From positions 1 to 5,647 of the forward strand of contig JAIPIO010000253.1 in NCBI GenBank assembly GCA_021734595.1: a stretch of DNA of 5,647 bases. The letters are read 5' to 3'. Each line of letters opens with the position of its first letter. Positions within the stretch are counted from its first letter, which is position 1. Positions 1 through 5,630 of the stretch are shown in pieces. A model generated the notes under the pieces. That model saw only the letters and a program-made list of their open reading frames with translations. It had not been told where the DNA came from and made no database searches. The translations under genes were made by a program, and so were the position numbers. This stretch comes from Kiritimatiellales bacterium (GTDB lineage Bacteria; Verrucomicrobiota; Kiritimatiellia; Kiritimatiellales; Pontiellaceae).

Positions 1-338
1 GTGAGGTTGATCTGGTAGTCGGCAAAAGCCTCGAATTTCACGTGCTGGAAGTTGAGGATCAGGTTGACGGCCACAGAATCGACATCCTCCGCCATGCGCG
101 GATGCACTTCGCCTATCATCGGCTGGAAAACCGGTTGGCCATCGGGATTGACCATTTTGATGCTCACCTTGTGTGAGCCCTCTTCCATTTTATCGAAACG
201 CAGACGCAGGGCGATCGCACAGGCAGGATGCACCACCGGCATCTTGGCGGCATAAATCTGGTCGAACGTTCCCAGGATATTGAGTTTGCCGCGGTTGTCG
301 GTGGCGGCATCGCACAAAGTAAAAACTTCAACTTTCAT
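1..338 (-). CDS. Conserved protein of unknown function, DUF6941-like (partial, C-terminus beyond window)
   Basis: An open frame runs on the minus strand from an ATG at 338-336 to the left edge with no stop, giving 112 codons. The protein starts MKVEVFTLCDAATDNRGKLN and continues with ILGTFDQIYA, then a segment rich in alternating hydrophobic residues (AIALRLRF, VNLILNF). This opening, 'LCDxA...GKLNILGTFD', matches my memory of the DUF6941 family, small soluble proteins of unknown function common in PVC and related genomes. No signal peptide or membrane segment is visible, so it is probably cytoplasmic. The start is supported by GGAG at 345-348 (minus strand), seven bases before the ATG. Two TTCCAAT-N-ATTGGAA palindromes lie within 65 bases upstream of the start, in its leader or promoter. 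It diverges from the esterase gene. The reading frame is secure; the family name is from memory and the function is unknown. Confidence 0.8.
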   Translation of the reverse strand, partial: MKVEVFTLCDAATDNRGKLNILGTFDQIYAAKMPVVHPACAIALRLRFDKMEEGSHKVSIKMVNPDGQPVFQPMIGEVHPRMAEDVDSVAVNLILNFQHVKFEAFADYQINL

Positions 339-352
339 ATACGGCTCCAGTG

Positions 353-370
353 TTTTCCAATGATTGCAAA
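353..370. repeat. Intergenic palindrome copy 1 (TTCCAAT-N-ATTGGAA family, imperfect)
   Basis: TTTTCCAATGATTGCAAA, centred on G362. One arm position differs (C367 in place of G), so the right arm is degenerate. It lies 15 bases upstream of the start codon of the minus-strand DUF6941-like gene and shares the core CCAATGATTG with copy 2. Confidence 0.6.
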
Positions 371-385
371 CCCAAGATACCCGAT

Positions 386-402
386 CTTCCAATGATTGGA
401 AG
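386..402. repeat. Intergenic palindrome copy 2 (perfect arms)
   Basis: CTTCCAATGATTGGAAG: two perfect 8-base arms around a central G at 394. The stretch 387-407 aligns with 643-663 (copy 3) with three differences in 21 positions, so similarity extends to the right of the palindrome itself. Its centre is 32 bases from that of copy 1, about three helical turns. It could be a protein-binding site or a dispersed extragenic repeat. Confidence 0.65.
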
Positions 403-477
403 AATGGATACATGATTTGTTTGCAACGAATGGAGGAAAAACGACGAATGTGTTTCCTTATCACTATCAGAAACCTA

Positions 478-498
478 ATCTAAACTTAGATGATATCA
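478..498. other. Two adjacent short palindromes
   Basis: ATCTAA (478-483) and TTAGAT (486-491) are perfect 6-base inverted arms separated by AC. They run directly into TGATATCA (491-498), a perfect 8-base palindrome. The pair sits immediately left of the long hairpin at 499-573. This could be an operator or part of a larger folded element; nothing identifies a binding protein. Confidence 0.4.
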
Positions 499-573
499 AC
501 AAAATGATGGACAACAGAATGATTTTCATAATCGGTACCTCGGCACAAATGCTTTTGTTATCCATTATTTTGT
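499..573 (+). other. Long imperfect hairpin (possible structured RNA or degenerate mobile repeat)
   Basis: Bases 499-519 pair with 553-573: of 21 positions, 18 are Watson-Crick, two are G-U when read as plus-strand RNA (506/566 and 517/555), and one is a C/A mismatch (512/560). After a 2x2 internal loop, four more pairs follow (522-525 with 547-550), leaving a loop of 21 bases (526-546). Read as minus-strand RNA the two G-U positions become C/A mismatches, so plus-strand transcription fits slightly better. The hairpin ends 164 bases before the esterase start codon, so it could be part of a long leader, a separate small RNA, or the remnant of a palindromic element. No known riboswitch or RNA family is recognised. 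Confidence 0.45.
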
Positions 574-615
574 AAACACATAAGTTTTCAGAGCGGAGCA
601 GGTAATTGTGCCGAG
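539..615. repeat. Inverted repeat CTCGGCACAA / TTGTGCCGAG
   Basis: CTCGGCACAA (539-548) and TTGTGCCGAG (606-615) are perfect 10-base inverted copies 57 bases apart. TA on each outer side also pairs if C538 is bulged out. The left arm lies mostly in the terminal loop of the 499-573 hairpin and overlaps its upper stem by two bases. The two structures are therefore either alternatives or a pseudoknot-like arrangement. Confidence 0.45.
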
Positions 616-642
616 TAGAGACAATTTCCCGTCCACGAAGAG

Positions 643-658
643 TTCCAGTGATTGGGAG
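643..658. repeat. Intergenic palindrome copy 3 (degenerate)
   Basis: TTCCAGTGATTGGGAG, centred on G650, is a degenerate TTCCAAT-N-ATTGGAA unit. The surrounding 643-663 matches 387-407 at 18 of 21 positions. It lies 80 bases upstream of the esterase start codon. A further short palindrome, GGAAATATTTTCC (678-690, arms GGAAA/TTTCC), follows between it and the gene. Confidence 0.5.
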
Positions 659-726
659 AAGGGATATTTGAATTAAAGGAAATATTTTCCCGCCCCGTGC
701 GTTTATTGTATTATTCAAAACCAACC

Positions 727-732
727 AAGGAG
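727..732 (+). promoter_or_regulatory. Ribosome binding site of the esterase gene
   Basis: AAGGAG, five bases before the ATG at 738. It fixes the start of the esterase and is followed directly by a good signal peptide. Upstream, TATTAT at 709-714 could serve as a -10 element, but I see no convincing -35 partner. Confidence 0.75.
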
Positions 733-737
733 AGATT

Positions 738-1883
738 ATGAAACGCTACACATGCAGATTGGTCATTGCGCTGCTCTTCGCCGCAGGCATCGCGCTTGCA
801 CAGCAAAACGCGCAGCAGAAAGCAGAGCAGTTCTTCAGACAAAACGACAAAAACAACGACGGTTTCCTTTCCAAGCAGGAGTTTCCTGAAAAACTCATGC
901 GGATGTTCGACCGGATCGATGCCAACAAGGACGGCTCCATTTCCCTCTCGGAAGACACCGCATTCCGCAGCGGACAACGAAAGCGGGACGCAAAAGGAAA
1001 ACCGCCACAGCAGAACAGGGGAACGAGACCGACCGATCCGGCCGGCACCGAAATTATCCGCGACATCGTTTATGCCAGCCCGAACGGGAGCGACCAGAAG
1101 CTGGACATCTACCTGCCGCCCAACCCTGAAAAGAAGCCGCTTCCCGTAAGTGTCTGGATTCACGGCGGCGGCTGGAGAAACGGCAAGAAGGGCAATACCG
1201 GCCGGGTGCGCAATATGCTCAATGACGGATTTGCGCTAGTGGACATCGACTACCGGCTGAGCGGCGAGGCCATTTTCCCGGCACAGGTGCAGGACTGCAA
1301 GGCCGCCATCCGCTGGATCCGCGCCAATGCAAAGAAGTATAATTTCGACCCGAACCGCATCGGCATTTCCGGCGGCTCGGCAGGCGGACACTTGGTTTCT
1401 TTCCTCGGTACCACCGGCAGCACGCGCGAATACGACGTGGGCGACAACCTCGATTATTCCAGCGCGGTGCAGGCGGTCTGCAACTGGTATGGCCCGAGCG
1501 ATCTGCTGCGAATGGATGAAATGGCGGTTCCCGGCGCCACCATGAAGCACAGCGTTGCCGGATCACCCGAGTCGCTCCTTGTCGGCGGAACCCTCACGGA
1601 AGAGCCCTACAAAAGCCTCGTGAAAAAAGTCAACCCCATCACCTACATCACCGGCGACGAACCACCGTTCCTGCATCTGCATGGCGACGACGACAAGCTC
1701 GTCCCGCCCGGCCAGAGCGAAATCCTGCACGCTGCACTCAAGAAGGCCGGTGTCGATTCCACGCTCTATATTGTAAAAGGCGGCGGGCACGGCCTGCGCG
1801 GCGGCAGCGGAAAGGATAGTTCTGAAAATCTCGAGAAGAAAGCCGCTGAATTCCTAAAGAAGCATCTGGGCGTAAAAAAGTAA
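738..1883 (+). CDS. Secreted alpha/beta-hydrolase esterase with N-terminal EF-hand pair (BD-FAE-like)
   Basis: 381 residues. A signal peptide is clear: basic MKRYTCR, a hydrophobic core, and a likely cut after ALA at residue 21, so the enzyme is exported. Two canonical calcium-binding EF-hand loops follow: residues 37-48 (D37, N39, D41, G42, S45, E48) and 61-72 (D61, N63, D65, G66, S69, E72). A polar linker (about 78-104) leads to an alpha/beta-hydrolase domain (about 105-380). This shows the oxyanion-hole motif HGGGW (142-146), the nucleophile elbow G212-G-S214-A-G216, and a likely triad completed by D319 (in GDDDKLVP) and H351 (in GGGHG). The pattern matches the carbohydrate-esterase-like BD-FAE/lipase group, which includes feruloyl and acetyl esterases; the substrate cannot be read from sequence. 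It probably removes ester groups from a polysaccharide in the periplasm or outside the cell. It stands alone on its strand, convergent with ilvD. Confidence 0.9.
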   Translation: MKRYTCRLVIALLFAAGIALAQQNAQQKAEQFFRQNDKNNDGFLSKQEFPEKLMRMFDRIDANKDGSISLSEDTAFRSGQRKRDAKGKPPQQNRGTRPTDPAGTEIIRDIVYASPNGSDQKLDIYLPPNPEKKPLPVSVWIHGGGWRNGKKGNTGRVRNMLNDGFALVDIDYRLSGEAIFPAQVQDCKAAIRWIRANAKKYNFDPNRIGISGGSAGGHLVSFLGTTGSTREYDVGDNLDYSSAVQAVCNWYGPSDLLRMDEMAVPGATMKHSVAGSPESLLVGGTLTEEPYKSLVKKVNPITYITGDEPPFLHLHGDDDKLVPPGQSEILHAALKKAGVDSTLYIVKGGGHGLRGGSGKDSSENLEKKAAEFLKKHLGVKK

Positions 1884-1906
1884 GATACGAGATGCAGAAT
1901 ACATGA

Positions 1907-1950
1907 AACGCTTTCCCTCGCTTCGCTCAGGTTAAGCGTTGCTACATTTT
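1907..1950 (+). terminator. Stem-loop with T-rich tail downstream of the esterase (candidate terminator / extragenic repeat)
   Basis: AACGCTT (1907-1913) and AAGCGTT (1934-1940) are perfect 7-base inverted arms; CCT (1916-1918) and AGG (1929-1931) can add an inner stem. The T-rich stretch (1947-1950, then TTTTG repeats to 1965) starts seven bases after the stem, so this is a weak match to a classical intrinsic terminator. It begins 23 bases after the esterase stop. The AAGCGTTGCTACA side resembles extragenic repeat text I recall from PVC genomes, so it may be a dispersed repeat doing terminator duty. Confidence 0.4.
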
Positions 1951-1961
1951 GACTGGTTTTG

Positions 1962-2000
1962 TTTTCCAGGAATTGGAAAAAGTTTTCCAATTATTGGAAC
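1962..2000. repeat. Tandem pair of palindromes (copies 4 and 5) abutting the ilvD stop
   Basis: Copy 4 (1962-1980) is TTTTCCAGGAATTGGAAAA, with 7-base arms. Copy 5 (1985-1999) is TTCCAATTATTGGAA, with perfect 7-base arms around T1992. The right half of copy 4 and the left half of copy 5 form a third, stronger palindrome: 1971-1980 and 1983-1992 are perfect 10-base inverted arms separated by only AG. The array ends one base before the ilvD stop codon (2001-2003), between convergent genes. It could end transcription from one or both sides, though neither strand has a clean T-run after the strongest stem. Confidence 0.6.
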
Positions 2001-3692
2001 TTAATCTGTGACGGCGCCGGTTGAGGCGGAACCGACGAGTTTGGCGTATTTGGCGAGCACACCAGTCTTGTAGCGCGGGCGCGGTACCTTCCAGGTCGCC
2101 ATGCGTTTCTCGATCTCCTTTTTCGGAATATCAAGCGCGATCGTGTGCTTGACGGCATCGATCGAGATGGGATCTCCGTTCTTCACGATGGCGAGCGGAC
2201 CGCCGGCAAAGGCTTCAGGGCTTATATGCCCGATTACAAACCCATGACTGCCGCCCGAGAAACGGCCATCGGTGATCAGCGCTACGTCGTTGCCGAGGCC
2301 CCGACCCATGATGGCGGAGGTGGGTGCGAGCATTTCGCGCATACCGGGTCCACCCTTCGGCCCTTCGTAGCGGATCACCACCACCTGCCCCTTTTTAATC
2401 GATCCTTCGAGAATCTTTTTCAGTGCCTCCTCTTCCGAATTGAACACGATGGCGTTGCCGCTGAAGCATACCCCTTCCTTGCCGGAGATTTTCGCAATCG
2501 CGCCTTCCGGCGCCAGATTTCCGCGCAGCACCACCAGATGCCCGGTTTTCTTTATCGGTCGCTTGAATGAGCGGATAATATCCTGCTTGCGGGGATACGG
2601 ATCGATGCGTGAAAGGTTCTGCCGCAACGTACAGCCTGAAACCGTAAGGCATTCGCCGTTGAGCAAACCGACGGTCAGCAGCCTTTTCATAAGCGGCGCA
2701 ACACCCCCGATGGCGGCGAGGTCGGCCATGGCATATTTTCCGCTCGGCTTCAGATCGGCCAATACCGGAACCTTATTGCCAACGGCGGTAAAATCGCGCA
2801 GTGAAAGCCGGACACCGGCGCTGTGCGCCATTGCCAGCAGATGCAGGACGGCATTGGTGGAACCGCCTAGGGCAGTGACCACGGTGATGGCATTCAGGAA
2901 CGCTTCGCGGGTCAGGATATCGGACGGCTTTATGCCCCGCTCGATCAGATGCAGTACAGCCCGGCCGGCCGCATGGCACTCTTCTTCCTTTTCCTTAGAC
3001 ACCGCCACACGCGACGAACTGTTCGGCAGGCTCATACCCAGCGCTTCGATGGCCGAAGCCATGGTATTGGCGGTGTACATGCCGCCGCACGAACCCTCTC
3101 CGGGAATGGCGCTGCATTCAATATCCGCCAGTTGCTTCGAATTGATCTCGCCCTTGGTGTACTGCCCAACAGCTTCAAACACCGAAACAATATCAACCGC
3201 CTTGCCGTTGCAACATCCGGGAAGAATCGTCCCTCCGTAAACAAAAACCGCAGGACGGTTCAGGCGTGCGAGGGCCATCAGACAACCCGGCATGTTCTTA
3301 TCGCAACCGCCGATGGCGACTACCCCGTCGAAACCCTCGCAAGCCACCACCGTTTCGATCGAGTCGGCAATGACTTCCCGGGAGACCAGCGAATACTTCA
3401 TTCCCTCAGTACCCATGGAGATTCCATCGGATATCGTAATGGTGTTGAATTGAACCGCTTTGCCGCCTGCTGCATCCACTCCGGCGGATGCACGGTCGGC
3501 TAGACGGTCGATATGCATATTGCAGGGAGTCACCATGCTCCAAGTGGAAGCGATACCGACCTGCGGCTTCTTGAAGTCGGCGTCGTTGAAACCGACTGCG
3601 CGCAACATTGCTCTGCTGGGCGTTCGATCCAGTCCGTCCACCACAATCGAAGACCATGGACGCATTTCCTTACGAAACGATTTTGCGGACAT
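2001..3692 (-). CDS. ilvD: Dihydroxy-acid dehydratase, IlvD
   Basis: 563 residues, complete. The enzyme converts 2,3-dihydroxy-isovalerate and 2,3-dihydroxy-3-methylvalerate to the 2-keto acids that give valine, leucine and isoleucine, in the cytoplasm. Three likely iron-sulfur ligands are present: C57 (TPCNMH), C130 (GGCDKNMPGC) and C202 (GEGSCGGMYTANTM). D131 and K132, next to C130, match the metal-site aspartate and the lysine that is carbamylated in characterised relatives. SDGISMGTEGMKYSL (88-102) and GRFSGGSHG (476-484, with the proposed catalytic serine S479) are also intact. DKNMPGC is the dihydroxy-acid dehydratase version; sugar-acid dehydratases of the same IlvD/EDD family usually have DKTTPA. 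The length near 560 fits the shorter, [2Fe-2S]-type enzymes rather than the roughly 616-residue E. coli type. It lies 48 bases downstream of the fucosidase on the same strand. No other ilv or leu gene is in view. Confidence 0.96.
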   Translation of the reverse strand: MSAKSFRKEMRPWSSIVVDGLDRTPSRAMLRAVGFNDADFKKPQVGIASTWSMVTPCNMHIDRLADRASAGVDAAGGKAVQFNTITISDGISMGTEGMKYSLVSREVIADSIETVVACEGFDGVVAIGGCDKNMPGCLMALARLNRPAVFVYGGTILPGCCNGKAVDIVSVFEAVGQYTKGEINSKQLADIECSAIPGEGSCGGMYTANTMASAIEALGMSLPNSSSRVAVSKEKEEECHAAGRAVLHLIERGIKPSDILTREAFLNAITVVTALGGSTNAVLHLLAMAHSAGVRLSLRDFTAVGNKVPVLADLKPSGKYAMADLAAIGGVAPLMKRLLTVGLLNGECLTVSGCTLRQNLSRIDPYPRKQDIIRSFKRPIKKTGHLVVLRGNLAPEGAIAKISGKEGVCFSGNAIVFNSEEEALKKILEGSIKKGQVVVIRYEGPKGGPGMREMLAPTSAIMGRGLGNDVALITDGRFSGGSHGFVIGHISPEAFAGGPLAIVKNGDPISIDAVKHTIALDIPKKEIEKRMATWKVPRPRYKTGVLAKYAKLVGSASTGAVTD

Positions 3693-3696
3693 ATAC

Positions 3697-3717
3697 TGCC
3701 CTCCTTTGTGAAGGGCA
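3697..3717 (-). promoter_or_regulatory. Strong ilvD ribosome binding site inside a small hairpin
   Basis: On the minus strand AAAGGAGG (3700-3707 region) sits seven bases before the ilvD ATG (3692-3690) and is a near-perfect Shine-Dalgarno sequence. TGCCCT (3697-3702) and AGGGCA (3712-3717) are perfect 6-base inverted arms flanking it, so part of the site would lie in a stem. This could dampen translation, but the stem is short. Confidence 0.5.
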
Positions 3718-3740
3718 CTTTAGATAAGAATTCCGTTATT

Positions 3741-5321
3741 TCAACCCATTTTAGCGGGTTTAATGCTGGATTTTACTTTGGTGATTTTAAGTGTAAAGAT
3801 GTGCTCGCACGGCAGACTGGTCGGATTCAGCGGCGGAAGATCGACTACGAGATGACCGGCAAGCAACTGATACTTAAGTTTTCCGTCGATGCCCAGCATG
3901 GTCACTTCCGTGCCGTCGCTGATCTCAATATCACGTACCGTGAACTTGCCGCCGTCCGGCAGTTTCGGGATCATGGCATAGACCGTGTCTCCCTTGGCGG
4001 TGAAATAGCATTCCTTCACCGCCTGGCCGTCACGCGGCATAATCGTCATTTCGAGCATGGGATCGGGAATGCCTTTGTGGAAGTCCTGCTTGGTATATTT
4101 GACAACTTCACCCGCGCTCCACTGGCAGTGGCGCTTCCAGCGGCGCGACCCAAAGATGGCTTCGCCGTTGATGTCGAGCCATTCGCCCATGCGGACCAAC
4201 CGGTCTTCCATAATGACCGGAATGCGTCCATCGGACGTGGGGCCAATATCCAGCAGGAAGTTGCCGCCGCGTGATACAATATCCACGAGCATGAACAGCA
4301 GCAGTTTTTCGGAGTTGTAGTCGTTGTAGGTCTCTTCGCGGTTGTAGCCGAAAGATTTTCCGATACCCCGGTTTTCCTCCCACAGCACACTGGGATCATC
4401 AAAACCAGAGCCGTACTCGGTAGTAAAATAGCCGCCGTGCAAGCCGCGCACTTTGCCCCACCGGTCGTTGATCACCACTTCGTCCTTGTTCGGGGCATTA
4501 TTGAACAGCCACGCCAGCAGAGGTTTTGTTTGCCATTTGTCATCATCCATCCACCAGTCACCGTCGGAAAAAATCAGCGCCGGCTGGTACTTCGTTACAA
4601 TTTCCTTGAACTGCGGATACATGACCTGCTTGATGTATTTGTCAAGACCGGCTTCGGCCTTCTGCTTGGTCGCCGCATCGGCTTTGCTCTTTTTACCCTG
4701 CCGTAGCACCAGCTGCTGGTCTTCCGGCCAATAGGGGTTGAACCAATCCCATATCGAATAATAGAGGCCCATTTTTAATCCGGCGGCGCGAACGGCCTCG
4801 CCAAGGTCGCCGCACAGGTCGCGTTTCGGACCGGAATCGACCGAGTTCCAGTCCATACCGAAACTCTCGCTGGCCTCCTTGTTCGGCCACAGGCAATAGC
4901 CATCGTGATGCTTTGATGTCAGCACGACATACTTTGCACCGGAACGCTTAAGCACTTCTGCCCACTGCTGCGGCTCAAACATCTCGCAGGTAAAATTGGT
5001 CCGGAAATTCTTGTAGGCAACATCCTTGCCGTAGACCCGATTGTGGAATGCGGAAACCTTGCTGGATCGTTCAACATTGGCGGCATTCTTGGTAGGAATT
5101 CCGTCCTTGGCGTTCCAGTACCATTCCGCGTAGGTTCCGCGTGGCGACCATGCGGGCACGGAATAGAGACCCCAATGGATGAAAATGCCGAATTTGGCGT
5201 CGCGGTACCAGCCTGGCGTCTCGCGGCTGTCCAGCGATTCCCATGTTGGTTCATACTTCTTTGCCCCCACCCACACGGCGGTGAATAGACAAACTGCTGC
5301 GATAAAAATACGTTTATTCAC
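3741..5321 (-). CDS. Secreted GH29 alpha-L-fucosidase
   Basis: 526 residues. It hydrolyses terminal alpha-L-fucose from glycans by a retaining mechanism. The start is GTG at 5321-5319, preceded on the minus strand by AGGAG with good spacing. It opens directly into a signal peptide (MNKRIFIAAVCLFTAVWVGA, likely cut after A20; no lipobox), so it is periplasmic or secreted. The catalytic barrel covers about residues 25-395. Family marks are FGIFIHWGLYSVPAW (44-58), the fucose-binding pair H138-H139 in KHHDGYCLW, the probable nucleophile D253 in IFSDGDWW, the WEENRG...SFGYN block (314-327), and SRGGNFLLDIGPTSDGRIP (350-368). WLDINGEAIFGSRRW (381-395) leads into a C-terminal beta-sandwich (about 400-515). 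The acid/base residue and the GH29 subfamily cannot be assigned with confidence. A lysine-rich insert lies at about 205-230. It probably heads a transcript that also includes ilvD. Confidence 0.95.
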   Translation of the reverse strand: MNKRIFIAAVCLFTAVWVGAKKYEPTWESLDSRETPGWYRDAKFGIFIHWGLYSVPAWSPRGTYAEWYWNAKDGIPTKNAANVERSSKVSAFHNRVYGKDVAYKNFRTNFTCEMFEPQQWAEVLKRSGAKYVVLTSKHHDGYCLWPNKEASESFGMDWNSVDSGPKRDLCGDLGEAVRAAGLKMGLYYSIWDWFNPYWPEDQQLVLRQGKKSKADAATKQKAEAGLDKYIKQVMYPQFKEIVTKYQPALIFSDGDWWMDDDKWQTKPLLAWLFNNAPNKDEVVINDRWGKVRGLHGGYFTTEYGSGFDDPSVLWEENRGIGKSFGYNREETYNDYNSEKLLLFMLVDIVSRGGNFLLDIGPTSDGRIPVIMEDRLVRMGEWLDINGEAIFGSRRWKRHCQWSAGEVVKYTKQDFHKGIPDPMLEMTIMPRDGQAVKECYFTAKGDTVYAMIPKLPDGGKFTVRDIEISDGTEVTMLGIDGKLKYQLLAGHLVVDLPPLNPTSLPCEHIFTLKITKVKSSIKPAKMG

Positions 5322-5352
5322 TGATAGCTCCTGTTAAATTCCCGTTGAATCA

Positions 5353-5384
5353 CGCAAAGTACTGCTTTTGCGATGGCTGGACAA
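5353..5384 (-). promoter_or_regulatory. Possible fucosidase promoter overlapped by an operator-like palindrome
   Basis: On the minus strand TTGTCC (5384-5379) and TACTTT (5361-5356) are separated by 17 bases, a weak sigma70-like pair that would start transcription about 28 bases before the GTG. CGCAAA (5353-5358) and TTTGCG (5367-5372) form perfect 6-base inverted arms across the -10 element, as expected of a repressor site. The hexamers match the consensus only at about four and three of six positions. Confidence 0.3.
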
Positions 5385-5431
5385 CACAAATAATAGCTTC
5401 CAACACTTCTTAAAAAACCAATCATTTACGG

Positions 5432-5457
5432 AATATGAGACTGGAATTTCTCATATT
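5432..5457. promoter_or_regulatory. Operator-like inverted repeat AATATGAGA-N8-TCTCATATT
   Basis: AATATGAGA (5432-5440) and TCTCATATT (5449-5457) are perfect 9-base inverted arms around the 8-base spacer CTGGAATT. It lies about 110 bases upstream of the fucosidase start. A third half-site (ATATGAG, 5486-5492) falls 53 bases from the first, about five helical turns, inside a perfect palindrome TCATATATGA (5482-5491). The arrangement suggests a dimeric regulator, but no family is identifiable. Confidence 0.4.
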
Positions 5458-5630
5458 TGACGGATTGTCGCGCTTCTTGTTTCATATATGAGTGCATGTA
5501 TAAAATAATCGCTACATTAAAAAAGAGCACGCAGTATGCATTTTAGGCCATTCCCTATTCCGGCGACTGATAAAACCATATATGTGGCATGTCTTGTGCT
5601 ACATAGAGCGGTAGAACTAAAGGAATATTA

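Noticed and set aside
52..255. 67-codon plus-strand open frame at the left edge
   Set aside because: It is opposite the DUF6941-like gene, whose minus-strand product has a coherent conserved N-terminus and a ribosome binding site.
499..615. Known riboswitch, tRNA or MITE with target-site duplication
   Set aside because: No cloverleaf, no recognised riboswitch core, and no matching direct repeats flank the inverted repeats; only a generic structured element can be claimed.
467..724. 85-codon minus-strand open frame in the divergent intergenic gap
   Set aside because: It runs through the hairpin and palindrome copy 3, has no ribosome binding site I can accept and has an unconvincing composition; AT-rich spacer readily yields such frames.
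711..1163. 150-codon minus-strand open frame opposite the esterase N-terminus
   Set aside because: Antisense shadow of the signal-peptide and EF-hand region; no coding features of its own.
2440..3240. 266-codon plus-strand open frame opposite ilvD
   Set aside because: The product is arginine-, serine- and proline-rich with no recognisable domain, as expected of an antisense shadow; ilvD on the other strand is unmistakable.
2001..3692. Sugar-acid dehydratase of the fucose pathway instead of IlvD
   Set aside because: The DKNMPGC and SDGISMGTEGMKYSL motifs are those of dihydroxy-acid dehydratase; L-fuconate dehydratases I know of belong to the enolase superfamily.
3513..4274. 253-codon plus-strand open frame spanning the ilvD start and the fucosidase end
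   Set aside because: It lies opposite two confidently identified genes and crosses their boundary; no family features or start signal.
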